A stretch of DNA of 64,000 nucleotides from Apostichopus japonicus (Eukaryota; Echinodermata; Holothuroidea; Aspidochirotida; Stichopodidae). The number at the start of each line of letters is the position of its first letter. Position 1 is the stretch's first letter. The position numbers and the translations under genes are program-made. The stretch spans positions 17,651,501-17,715,500 of the forward strand of contig NC_092569.1 in NCBI RefSeq assembly GCF_037975245.1. Reading direction: 5' to 3'. The notes below the pieces were generated by a model. It searched no databases. It worked only from the letters and a program-made list of their open reading frames with translations, and had not been told where the DNA came from. Below are positions 34,300-47,617 of this stretch, piece by piece.

Positions 34300-37200
34300 A
34301 TGCATCTTATTATTTCATTCTGTATTTTCGGAGCTTTTGTCTCAAGTCTCCAAGTGTCAGGAAGCACAATGGTAAGTTTCTTATCTGTTCATTTCATAGA
34401 ATGCTTCATTTGTATTGAAACTTTAACTATATTACCAAACATTAAATTGTTGTTATCATGATGTGATAGAAACTGAGTGATTTAGATTTTTAAGTTGTAT
34501 AAATTGCCGTCCGTCCTTAATGTTTTTTTTTTCTGCAATGCATTCGTTTTAATTTTATTTTCAAACTGTTTACATTTTCTGGTAGTTGAGTTAATTAACG
34601 AACAACTGAACAAACTTAAAGAAAGTTAAACGTTTTTTTTTAACTGTCTGATGAATCTCGATCGATTGATAGTTACAACTCATTGGGCAATAATTTTTCT
34701 GAAGACTCAATTCGGATTTAATTTTCTGGTGGTACATTACCTTTAGAGATGTTCCTTTTTAGTTCAGGAAGGTCGCATCATGAACGATGGTGTTAAAGGG
34801 GTAAAACCTCAAGGGACCTAAAGTGATAGTTGATAGTTGATGTTACAGTTCTGTGTGTAATCGAATTATGGCTCAGATTGAGCATCCGAAAATTACAAAC
34901 AATCATGTTTGGTAGACTTTAAACCAGATTGTGTAATGTAGCGGTTTAAACCGTTCCATCACGTTAGTTTTTTCAACAATTCATACTAACCTTAAGACTA
35001 GTAGCACAAACTGATCGGAGGGAAAAATTTTGAAGACCAGATCAATTCATGGTTGTTACAACATGTACTAATCACCGAAACAAACATAACCGTTCTTGCA
35101 AACGTAAAAGCTTTACCTATACAGAAGAACATCGTTGACACTTAATATAGTGTTCTTCTAAATACATTTTAAAATTTATTTATCAGTTTAAAAGAAATAT
35201 TTCTCTCTTTGAAATATATGTATCGCCTTAATTTAAATTATAAAATAAAATTATTTTACTTTGTGGCACATATTATTAGTAAAAAAAGTAATGTCTAATA
35301 ACTAAAACATTTTCGAACAGTATCGGCTGTTTCCTTTAAATTAGCTTTGTAAATTTCACAACAATATTACAAAACTTAATTCAGTACCTTCGCAAAATAA
35401 TCAAAATATACTTAATCATCTCATGTTGCGATGTACTACTTGCAAGAGGATTTTTAAATTATAATATTTTACTCGATGACACATATTATTAGTAAAAATT
35501 ATATCTATACAATGTCTCATATCGAAAACAATTTTCGAAAAGTAGCAGATACTTCCTCGAAATTAGCTTTGTAAATTTCACAACAATGTAATAAAACTCC
35601 ATTCAGTACCTCTGCAAAATAATCAAAATATACTTAATCGTCTCATGTTGCGATGTATTACTTGAAAGGGGTTTTTTAAAATATAATATTTTATTCGATG
35701 ACACATATTATTAGTAAAAAATATATCTATACAATGTCTCATATCTAAAACAATTTTCGAAAAGTAGCAGATACTTCCTCCAAATTAGCTTTGTAAATTT
35801 CACAACAATGTTATGAAACTTTATTCAGTACCTTATCAAAATAATTTAAATTACATTTAAACTTAAACAGATTTGTTTTAATTTATGTCTCATGTTGCGA
35901 TGTATTACTTGTAAGAAGAATTTTAAGTTATATTAAAAACATTGGCAAACAAACACGTGGTTGATATAATATTTTCTAAGTTTTGAAAACGTATGATGCG
36001 ATAGTAACTTTAAATTCAACTAATCGAGGTCGTTTGTGTAAAGTTGACATAGAACTTGATTGTATCTCTTATATTTTTTAGATTAAAGTTGCACGTTACT
36101 CTGTCTGTATGATAACGTTATACCCTTGATATCACCTTTGGTCAGTAGGTATTTCTTCTAAACATTATCTCGCGTGTGTCATGAACTCTCTATGACCTTT
36201 GCATTGTGTGCCAATACTATCCTGTAAACTTTCAATCTTTAACGATACTATATGAAGCAAAATATGTTGTCTACTAAACAGAATTACGTCTGATTTAACG
36301 TCTCCTTAAAGATTTTAAGAGTTTTACAAATCTCCCAAAATAAATCTTATTATATTTTTTAGATTTATTTTTCTTCGAAACATGACTCACAACGTGCCAA
36401 AAGCTTTACGAATCTTAACTAACTTTAATTCAAAATGAATAATTGATAAGCAATGGTAACAATGTCAATAGTATATATTACCAATATTATCAATACTATG
36501 AAGAATTACAATTTTTAATTTTGTTATTTTTTCTTTTTGTTCGATATTCCATAAAATTTATTTGAACTTTTTCCGCTTTATGTGCAAAATATTAAGGGCA
36601 ACTGACATTAGGTCCCATAATAGTTGTATGCTACTTAAGTTTTACTCATCCCCCACCCCAAGCTTAACTTATAGTATAAACACACTGGACCTATGTTAAT
36701 GAGCCGATTACGTGCTATTATAGATTGCTATTACAGTCGTTAATTCGCTTAGTTGTAAGAAGAAAAAAAGACTGAACTTTAAAACTTTAACGTACTTGCC
36801 TTTATTGTTTATGATTGTCGTTATCTTCAACTGTAGCTTTAGCTTTGAAGAATAACGTACGAATTTGCTATTTTCTTTAAATGGAATAAGCTAACTATAC
36901 ATAAAGGTCGAATATTACCCATACCATTATTTTGCTTTTCTGAAAGATATCCGTTGTTTAGATTAAACTTTACTGAATGTGTATCAGATTTCAATAATCT
37001 GTTGAAAGAAATAACGTTTGTAAAGATCGCTGACGTTCACATATTTTTAATATTATTCTTTCTGAAGTGACAAGTAAATTTTATTAAGATTCAAGTGAAA
37101 TAATAATGAGCACGATGCAATTTGTCCCGTGAAGTTATGTTTCCTCCTTAATTTATGATGGTTCTTCTATAAAAGTTATCATTGTTATTTTTTTTCTCTC

Positions 37201-40200
37201 ACACATTTCGTTCCATATTGTATGAAAGCCAAGAACTTTGCAACAAAGAACTAAAGAAGCTTAAAAAGGAAGCTTCTCATAGTCTCATATTGAAGCTGCA
37301 TCTATAGATCTCTGTAACAATTCAAGATATATATATATAGTTCACAAGTATCGTAGGAGTTTGCGAAGCAGTTAGGACACTCAGCCTACATTGGTGCAGC
37401 TGCAAAATTTAGTAGAGATCGGTATATATTTGATTTATCTTGGAGTCAAAATAACCTTGATTTAATTTAGTACGGTAATACTTGCGTCTTCTCACATGCA
37501 TATTTAATTTGGTAAAAGTTAACTGTTGGTCAAAGTATGATATTGAAGTAAAGTATTTCCGTTCCGTGTACTAATTTGATACCTTCCATTTAACAAACTT
37601 TCTGCAATTGATTTTGACAATTTTAAAGTAAAAGGCACATATTTATGTAGGCAATTTTGCTCCATTAATCAAAATTTCATCATTCAAATGGTGAAGGTAA
37701 GAGTCGAAGGTTTTGAATTTTTTTCGAATGATCTGATATTTGTTAAATCAAGCGTATCGATTTTATTAATTACCCTTACTTAAATTGAATTTAGTACCAA
37801 AAAAGATGATGATGTCCTTATTTATTATTTAAAATCTTACTTGCTGATTACGTTTAAAAGTGTTGTAAGAAAAAAAAATGCAATTTTTGATATCGTTGTT
37901 TGCGACCGGTGTGATTCGCTTGACTGTTTAACATATTCTCTACAATACAGGACATGGAGAGAAATGAAGGTTTCACAAGGAATAAGAGAAGTACTAATTC
38001 AGGTAAGAAGGTGAATTTATTTCACTGTGTTAATTACCAATTAAATACAAAACTAATAAATTGTTGATTCTACTGGAGTGCATGTAGTAGCCTTTGTTTG
38101 CATCGGTGGGAGCGGGGTGAAAAACGGACAAGGCAGAGTTACCGGTGAATTTCGGTCAACAAAGCATGAAAACAAGGCCTCATGTTAGAGAAGAAAATAT
38201 GTATATTTTTTTCAGATATTAACAACTTTTAACAATTTGTTGTACTTTCACAGATTCTTCTTACTTTTTCTATCAACAACCTGACTACCCTCGAGATTGT
38301 AAGGAAGTCTTTGAACAATGTGACGGGGAATCTTCAGACGGGGTCTACCTCATACAACCAGACGGATACCTTGAACCATTTCCTGTGTACTGTAACAACA
38401 CTGTAGATGGTGGAAATTGGATGGTATGGTTTTAACTATGTCCACATTAGCTTCCCAGCTTTCACAGACGACTGTAAAATAATAAAAAAATGAATTAGTT
38501 TATTTCCATTGAAGTGACTGGTAAACTTTCGTTTAGTATGAGTGTATGTTTATAACTGTTCTATACCTGCAAAATAGAACAACGTAACATGATGCCTATG
38601 ATTTATGAAGATCGATGTGAACGTACTTTTAACATTAAGAAATACGCATCATGCTTAATATTAAAACATGTTATTGATATATCCAGGTTATACAGCGACG
38701 AATGGACGGTGGTGTAGAATTCAACCGTGACTGGGAGGTTTATAAAAACGGTTTTGGCTTTCCACATCGCGATTTATGGCTGGGTAATGAGAAACTTGCT
38801 TACATAACAAACCAGAAAGATTACGAAATAAGATTTGACTTTGTATCAAAGAGCGGTGATCCATATTTCGCTAAGTACAACCTTTTCCGTGTAAGCGATG
38901 AGGGAACATTGTACAGGCTGGTGGATGTTGGAGACTACGACTCGACAAGTACAGTAGGTAAGTCTGCACAAGTGTCAATGGAAATTACACATGTCTGTTT
39001 AACACAAAACATATTTTAAATGAACAGAAAAAAAGAGAAAATAGATACGACTTATAATTGGCTAATACGGACTGGGTCCCCTGGGTCTCCTTCAATACCT
39101 GGCATTGTCATTAAATGTGCAAATATCAACACAAAGAACGGGATGGTTAAGTTTGGTTTGGAGATTTCACATTATCTTTCATTAATACAGTGATTTACCG
39201 ACCACATAATACAAAATTGTGAAGGTTAGGATCAGATCCAACAATTCAAAAATGCAGCAAAATATAATATCATCGTACTTTCCTTGATGCATTATGACAG
39301 GCCGGAATATGTTCTTGGGGATATCGCATTTCTTTTATGAACTTTATAAGAATGAACCGTCAAACATTACATGACAGGTGTATTTGTATGTGGTTAACAT
39401 TATCTATTCAAAACGTTTGACTGCCATCAGAATTAAATAATATCAGATTCAGAGCACACAACACTACACAGAATACGGTATATTTACAAATAATCCAATA
39501 GATGTTGGGCATTTACGTTGCACGTGGCTGGGACCTTATTCAGTCTAACCTAATCTTTAACATTTGTATTTCTTGTTTGCTAGTCCTACGTTTCTCGTAA
39601 TGAATAGAAAATTTCAGTATCACCAGTATTTCTGTCCCGCCATTTTATTAATTATGTATCATCTATCGAAGGTAAATGGTTATTCAAGTTTCAAGGTCGT
39701 TAACTGTGATAGCATTTCTAAAGATTTTGTTAAAGAACACGGAGACTTCTAGTTCTTATTAGTACAATTATTGTGATGATCAATGTACAATGCTATTAAA
39801 AGTAGTCATGAAAGAGAACTCACTGACTGAAAAAAGTTGCCCTATGACTTTGAACGTCCTGACTTGTGTCAGTCAATGAACCTCTTACTACTAGTTTATT
39901 GATCTCTTGATAAAACTTGAATATGAAAATATTAAATGGGGAAAAAAATGAAAAATTTATCTAAAAACCTTGTTGGACAATTTGCTGGTACTGAGAGACA
40001 CTTTGCTGCCGTATTACTGTTACTGAATTAGAGGAAAATGTTACCTTTTATAACCTATTATGGCTTGCTCGAATTTTGAAATCGGACAATAGCTACCAAA
40101 CAGTTATACTTGTATTACTTAGATCACTATGTACACTCTAAATGTATTGGAAAAAAAACATTTAATCACACACTGGGTAGGTATAAATCCAAACAAATTT

Positions 40201-40953
40201 GGATAAGACCATTGACCAAAATAAGTAAAATGCAAAAAAAATAAGTACACATTATATCAAACCAAGCATATGTGTAAACGTTTGCCCAAACACAATTAAA
40301 ACACAGGTACACAGTCTTGGGTAGGATATTTGCCAAACTTTATTACAATGCAACAAACGGTATCATATGAAATTGGTATTTTATTCCCAATTGCAACTTA
40401 ATTTATCAGATATGTACATTGTTAAAGCCAACAAATTATTCAGTTCCGATTATTTATGGTACACAACGTTCTGCTAGTATTAGTCACTTTCTTTTTTCGA
40501 AGACTAAGTCAAGAGTGCCTCTGCGTAGTTCATGATAACTTGATAAACATGAAAGTAAAAGCATCTTAGCTGTAAATGCTGTCCTTAATATAAAAAGAAA
40601 CATTTCAAACTATCTTAACATAGGCCTTTGTTTTCATCATTTCTTGGTTGAATGTAAAACAATAGAGAATTGTCGTACCTGAATAGTTCTAATAATCTTC
40701 TCTCCTTTTTTTGTACTTCATGACAGGTTACGATGCTTTGCCTTACAGCAAAGGAATGTCTTTCACAACAAGAGATCGCGACAATGACCTTAATTCTTCC
40801 AACTGTGCTAGTAGTTACAATGGTTGGTGGCACAAGTATTGTTATCAAGCTTATACCAATTATCCATGGAGTTCTGGTCCATATTGGTATAACTTTCCCG
40901 GCGGTAATCAAAACATCCAATACATAGAAATAAAGATACGTCCAGTTGAATAA
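34300..40953 (+). CDS. Gene E: secreted fibrinogen-related lectin, intact five-exon gene
   Basis: Exons 34300-34371 (signal peptide MHLIISFCIFGAFVSSLQVSG), 37951-38002 (linker ending R-N-K-R-S), 38254-38423, 38687-38957 and 40727-40953 (stop TAA). Donors gtaagt, gtaaga, gtatgg, gtaagt; acceptors tacag, cacag, tccag, gacag. The joined frame encodes 263 residues with no defect. The domain carries DCKEVFEQC, VYCNNT, FNRDW, LFRVSDEG, TTRDRDND, a short NCASSYNGWWHKYC loop and NFPGGNQNIQYIEIKIRPVE. Five domain cysteines: two pairs as in other fibrinogen domains plus one extra (EQC). Likely exported, perhaps trimmed at RNKR, and binding glycans or acetylated ligands with calcium. AATAAA at 41164 and 41211. 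Of the genes fully in view it and F show no lesion. Confidence 0.93.
35250..35935. repeat. Three tandem units of about 222 bp in gene E intron 1
   Basis: The motif TTAGCTTTGTAAATTTCACA starts at 35341, 35563 and 35785, exactly 222 bp apart, and the surrounding CTCATGTTGCGATGTA and CACATATTATTAGTAAAAA motifs repeat with it. AT-rich and non-coding; satellite-like but short. Confidence 0.9.
37351..37425 (+). mobile_element. Degenerate tRNA-derived SINE fragment in gene E intron 1
   Basis: GCAGTTAGGACACTCAGCCT followed by ACATTGGTGCAGCTGC resembles the head of tRNA-derived SINEs. The B-box expected next is decayed (AAAATTTAGTAGAG). Confidence 0.35.
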
Positions 40954-41163
40954 ATAGGGGAAAATGCAACTGCTTGCAGACAACATTACATAAAACAACT
41001 GAAAAGAAATTTACTGTAAGTTAACTGATGTCAAAATTTATTTAAAAACAAAAGTGGATTCACACACAAAAACTTCAGCGATGTTTATAAAATTTTGTTC
41101 ACCTTCAATAGCGACGTCCAAGAGTATCTGTGTTTTATATCATACTAATTACTTAACGAAGAT

Positions 41164-41169
41164 AATAAA
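41164..41169 (+). terminator. Candidate polyadenylation signal of gene E
   Basis: AATAAA 211 bp after the stop, with a second AATAAA at 41211-41216. Confidence 0.45.
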
Positions 41170-41544
41170 CTTGTATCGTGAATTCCTAGAACATATGCTT
41201 TCTTATTATTAATAAAAACTTGTTGAAAGTATTCAATTAATAACATCCCCATCCTGAATTGACATTGCAACAAGGTTTCGGGAGGAGGAGTTTTGGATTG
41301 TGCTCATGCTTTGTTAGTATTCAATGAGATTGAAACTCACTTTAAAGAAAAAAATGTTGAAAAATTGATCATGGCCCTGACCCTTTTCCATATCTGTTCT
41401 CTTTCATTGCCAAAAACTCTCTATATAGACAGACTTTTAGCAACATGTAATTGTTGCAATATAACGCATGCCCGCTGTTGCAAAATATCATCTTTATTTT
41501 AGACTTGAGATTGACTCAAAGGATGCAGTCATCTTCTTTTCCTT

Positions 41545-42240
41545 TTCATTTATTTATTGTTGTTTGTTCACAACACGGTACAATAAATAAGTCATATAAA
41601 TGAGAATAACAGATGTGAAAGGAAGTGATCTAAAAACCCTTGTGGGCTTAGCCAGTAGAAAACTCACTGGAAAAGACGAAGAAATAGAAGGGAAAAAGAA
41701 AACCTCCTAAACGTTCTCCCACCCTACCACAGCACCACCCCCGTCCTACCACGACCCTCAACCTACCAACACTCATGAGAAAACAACGGTTGCGATCATT
41801 AAAATGTTGTAAGGTTACATTTAACGTACAATTTCAGGGAACTTATTCCATTATTAGGTAGAGCGGTAAGTGAGACTATGCCTGCAACGAGAAGTTGAGC
41901 GAAAAGGGCTACGTATAGAAAACAAGCCTGGAAGGTACAATAATTATGGATAGAGTCATGGGTCATATACAAAAGGACGAAACTGAATTTGGGGAAGATT
42001 ATTAATATTACGGTTAGTATATGTAAGAATATTTAGGGTAATGAGATCATCAAACTTGATAGACACATTTAAAGACGTGGATAAACGACTTGTACTACCG
42101 CGAGGGGAGGAAAACGTTATATGCCTAATTGCTCTTTCCTGAAGAATATACAACTTGTTAAGATTTGTCTTAGAAGTACCAGACGAGACGATGGAGCAAT
42201 ACCGTCGAAAGATAAAGAAGTTTATCGCTTAAGAAGATAA
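41545..42240 (-). mobile_element. LINE retrotransposon remnant (reverse transcriptase C-terminal part)
   Basis: The minus strand reads through YCSIVSSGTSKTNLNKLYIL and then LQERAIRHITFSS, and on to LTYTNRNINNLP. This is the well-known region after the reverse-transcriptase core of Jockey/CR1/L2-type LINEs (consensus form YCNIVWG..TNL.KL..LQKRAIRII). It ends in a run with AATAAATAAATG near 41550, like a LINE 3' end. The 5' part is missing, so it is a truncated, inactive copy. The matching place in block D lacks it, so it inserted after the D/E duplication. Confidence 0.75.
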
Positions 42241-44539
42241 TCCTTAAAACATTCTTTGGACAAATATGTTTTAATTTAGACAAAATATCAACACCTTTTC
42301 GAACCTTTGTTATAGAGATATAATAAATATGAGCTTCTAAACGCAAGTTATTGATACTTTACCTTTCAAAGAAAGGCGTTATGTACTACCATGGTATTGT
42401 ATAACTGCTGATGGAATGGGGAAGGAGTGGCATGGAGGGGGGGGGGGGTGTGCAGCAAGGACTTTAAGTTGAGAGTGATATATTATCCAGCTCATCTGAT
42501 TAAATGTATCATATAGGAAATTGTCAATGGACCCCCACTCAGTCGGCATTTCAATTGATCATCATAAGAATGGTTAACTATAGTCCATCTAAGTACACTC
42601 CGCTGGCTTCCATTAGGTCCATTGACTGCCTAATATGGTTTCTTCTATATATACATGTTTTGTATCTTAAATTGTAGTTTTTGACAACGCGATTAAATAT
42701 TACAACACACTTTCTCTTTGCAATACCGCCCTCTCCCCTCGGACAGACCAGTGACAAGAGCCAAAATCGACGTCAGCCCGTTACATTGAGCCCAAACATC
42801 AGGTCGATCAGGTCTATACCGATGCATGATTTTATTAGGTGGATACGCAATCGTTTTTTATCCCCTGGCTACACTTCAAGGATCTCGATCACACGTGACA
42901 CACTCATCAGGACCTAGGAGTTTATTTTCCAAAATATACCCGCATTAAAATTGCTCCAACCCCTATTTAAAAGTGAAATTTGCAACACTTAGACATATAG
43001 AGCTATATAAGTTCTCATGGCAAAAAACAAAAAAAGAAGTTCCTTTTTAAGGAAGTCCATTTCTAGATTTTTCAAAACATTTAGCTGAACCGCAAATTTT
43101 TTCTTCTAATAATTCCTTCCTTTTTTAAATGTATGTAAAATGCAGTGATGGAATCCCATTAATTGTTTTTCTTGTGCAAACAGATATTTGCAAATAATAG
43201 TTATTTCGAGATCACTAAAAGAAATTCTTATTTTTTTTGTCCTGCATCCTGCATTGCCCTGCATTTGTCCTATCCTGCAGAAATATTTGCACGGAACGTT
43301 CTGATGATTCCTATATCAACTCGCTGCATATCGCATAACATGGTTCAATACAGAAAAGGATTAAACGCATCGTTTATTAAATAGCTAATTACGTTGCTAA
43401 CACTTCCCCAGTCAGTTCGGAAATACCAGCAGCTTATGATTATGTAACAGGTGTAACGAAGTCCAGATATTATGGATTAGGGAAACGAGCACAAAAAAAA
43501 TATAACTTAGCATAAATGCATTACGTAACGGTATACTTATAGTTAGCTTAACTCGCGAAGGTACCTCGGCTACAGCTGGGCTCTTCGTCGGGGTGTCACA
43601 TCCAGGGAAGTCGGTGTTCGGTCAAGTAACAGGGCGGGTGTGTCTGGAAGCTTCGGAAAGGCGCTTTAAGTAAATAACAGTTCCGGAAGAGCACAGGACC
43701 ATGTAAGGTAAATAACAGTTCCAGAAGAAAACACGAACATGGTGGTATCAAAAAGGGAATTAAGACTAACTCACACACATATTGGTTGGCCTGGTGAAGA
43801 AAGGCCGGAACGGAATGTTTTTTTCTTCTTTTTTTAGTGTTAGGCAGAATTCATGGTTGTTTCGACGTGACGTGACGTACAGGCTGGTGCCACAGGGAGA
43901 AGAGAGCGAACTTCTCCTTGCAAAACTAATTTATATAACATTATGTAAGGTTACTCGACCATAACTTGGAACTGCACTGATTGTGCTCTACGTTTACAAA
44001 TTTGCATAATAATACATAACCATTTAAGACGTGCATAACAGCAATTAACGTAAAAACCTGTGTCATAACACAGGTCAAAGGGTCGACTGTGAATAGTAGC
44101 GTCACTCGACACATATGCACACATTTTAGCGTTGTACCTCCAAATATCGATCGTTATATGTACTGAAGTATTTCTTCTTTTTTTCGCAATGAAGGATGAA
44201 ATATCCATCGATGATATTAAGCTATGGCGGGTGAAAGTTTTGAAGGACTTTCTAAGGGAGCCAAGACCTAAATTATCAGGATGTTCGCACTTGTTTTCGC
44301 TACGAAGAGATTGCCTCAGCTTGCCCCAACGTTGGAACAACAACGTACTCTGAAGTAGCGACATAAACGCAAAACAAATAGTAGGCCTATACATACTGAT
44401 GAATATGATCTGCAACTGGTTGTAAAAGCGAAAGTATTTGAAGTAAAAAATCGATCCAAATTCGTTGTCTTATGATCATTAACATACAAGAAAAAAACCT
44501 TGAAGAGATAATTTTCTATCGCATCAACATGTTTTTGTA

Positions 44540-44996
<457 letters not shown>

Positions 44997-46033
44997 ATAA
45001 CAAAAATTGCAATAATAACAATAATAAGAAATACATGTTCAAACCTGTTTTAGTAACTATAATATGACAAGCTACGACGATATTCCCCATGAATAATTCA
45101 TTGTTGCTAACTTTCTATATATTCGCGTAGATACTATGCGACAAATTACATACTAAATAATGTTAGCGCTCATACCGCGAACCCAGTACCATTATAACAT
45201 CCGGACGTCTTTTTCCTGATGTCTAACGCAAAATTACATCTTTTCCGATGTAGGGAAGTATTTTTACTTACTTTCTGGACTACCAAAATAAAAATAACGT
45301 TTATCATCTTAACGATTTTCCCGGAAATTCTCGGCTTCATCTCGTTCGTTATTACTACAGTATGCCCGCAACGACAACAACACAGATTTTATACACAAAT
45401 GACCCAAAGCGGAGGTCAAGCACATAGAAAAATTTCGCGCATGCGTAAGTTGCATCTCCGAACAGGCTTATTGGGTACATGGAATACACAGTTGACTTTG
45501 GATTATGTTTTTGTTTACATTAACAGGTCATCGGAGATTTGATAACTAGAACCAATATTCTTCATAAAATAGAAACAAAATATATAGTACATTATGAGCT
45601 GGTATAGAATGGCAAACCGAAGTTAATATCCTTTTGATTATCTCGTTATATTTGACCTTCTCTACTTAAGTTTGCACAGATTTGGCAAAAGACATGAGTA
45701 AAGTTCTTATTCAGCCTTCAGGTTAAATCCATGTACATTTTGCAGCGTGTTGTTCATTTTAAGAGGGAGATTTTTCATGTGAGTTAAGGTTGATGGGAGG
45801 GGAAAGCAGTCACTGAATAAAAAGCTGAGAATAAAACACTTTTTGCTTGGCAAGACTAAACTAGCAGTAGCAAATATGATTATTGCGGTTCATTCTCACG
45901 TTCCATTTACCTCCAAATGGTACGTAAACTCAATATGAAGATATGAAAAATTCAACGGACGGAAAGATTCTCATTATTACTTGATGTGAGAATAAGGGTG
46001 ATCTAGTTAATTTGTTTTGTCATTTTCTCCCAG

Positions 46034-46081
46034 ATGCCTAGGATTTCTTGTACCAACAACCTGACTTCCCGAGAGGCTGTT
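46034..46081 (+). pseudogene. Relic of FReD exon 3, upstream of gene F
   Basis: After a pyrimidine tract and cag, the sequence matches the start of exon 3: D-A-stop-D-F-L-Y-Q-Q-P-D-F-P-R-G-C compared with D-A-S-Y-F-F-Y-Q-Q-P-D-Y-P-R-D-C in gene C. TAG at 46039-46041 breaks it, and homology ends after the first Cys. It is a dead exon fragment of the same family. Confidence 0.85.
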
Positions 46082-46502
46082 ATAACACAATTTTACAATC
46101 CGTTCACTACATTGTGACGACAGTACAGTATGTCGACCATACCGATATAATGACATCATTTTATCAGGTAGATACACATTTCATTCCGTAGCCACTGTAT
46201 TCACTTTACACTACATTGTGGCACGCGACATTACTACATTACTACAATTTCACATTAATTATCTATTGACCAGAAACAATAGGTAGAATTATGGTAAACA
46301 CGTATTGTTTCTACATTATTAGATGACGATATTTCTAATACGTGCATTACAAAATGGTTCTTAATCCCTACTGTAAGTTGAAAGGAACGACGACAGGTCA
46401 TCAATTCTTCTATCTGCTGATACCAGAAAGGCGGACTGCTTTAGCTTCACTTCATTTCCAGCGGTCAAACCTGCAAGAACTAAACGACGACAACTCTGCA
46501 AG

Positions 46503-47547
46503 ATGACTTTCTTTATCATATTTTACATTATTGGAACTTTCGTCTCAAGTATCCAAGCTTCAGAAGCGGTAAGTTGGCCATTTTCATTACTATAAAATTC
46601 CGTTGATGTAGTTTTGTGCAGAATTAACAAAAGGCGATAACTCTTTTCAAATTATACTCCATTCAATCTCTCCCGAATACCGGTAGTACAAGTTAATTTG
46701 CAGTAGTACAAAATGTAAATTGTCAAATAATTTTCTTACAAATTCTTTATTTCCAATGTCGCAGTACATAAATTCCCATAATTTTCACTTCCAAGAATAA
46801 TGATTGTTCTTGCTAACAGTTTTATAAAAAGGTAATGTGAGTTGTTCGGTAAAAGGTCCAGGATCGTTGAAGTAACTCATTTAAGGAATTCACTGCGTAG
46901 AGGGTTAAAATCAAAGTGGGTCGGAGAAGAAGACCTTACTTCAGTTCCTGTACCATTTCTGGTTGATTATACCATGCGATTCGATTACATGAAGGCTGCA
47001 ACCCTATAAACACAAACAAGCTCTAACTTTTACCTTATAAGGTCTCAATTTCAAACAATAAGAAAGAGAAACGTTCATTTATAGTTAGTGTGTCCATTTC
47101 ACGATCTGATGACCATTAAAAAAATAGCAGAAACCAGGGTAAGTCTACTTGAACTATTTTTGCATCAGAAAAATTATGTAAAATAATGAATTTCAATCTG
47201 TCACGTTATGTAACGATCTCTAACTTTAAGGTTAAAAATTAAATATTTGCAATGAACATGTTAACCTTAAATAATATCATGCATACTTGCATTTAAGTTG
47301 TAAGTAAACCCACTCTCTAACAAACGATTAGCAATGACAACAAGTTAATGAAAGATAATTGTAAATGATTTTACATGTGTTCCTTAGTTGCATATAACAC
47401 CAGTTCATATCGTTTCCATATTGTGTAACTTACTATTCGTATAATAAAGGCCAACTTTAAGAGTTCAGAACCCACCCCCCCCCCCCCACAATTTCTTTTA
47501 ATTCTACCAATATATTGTTTTCTTGTTTAGTGTGGCTTGTTTCTGAT

Positions 47548-47617
<70 letters not shown>

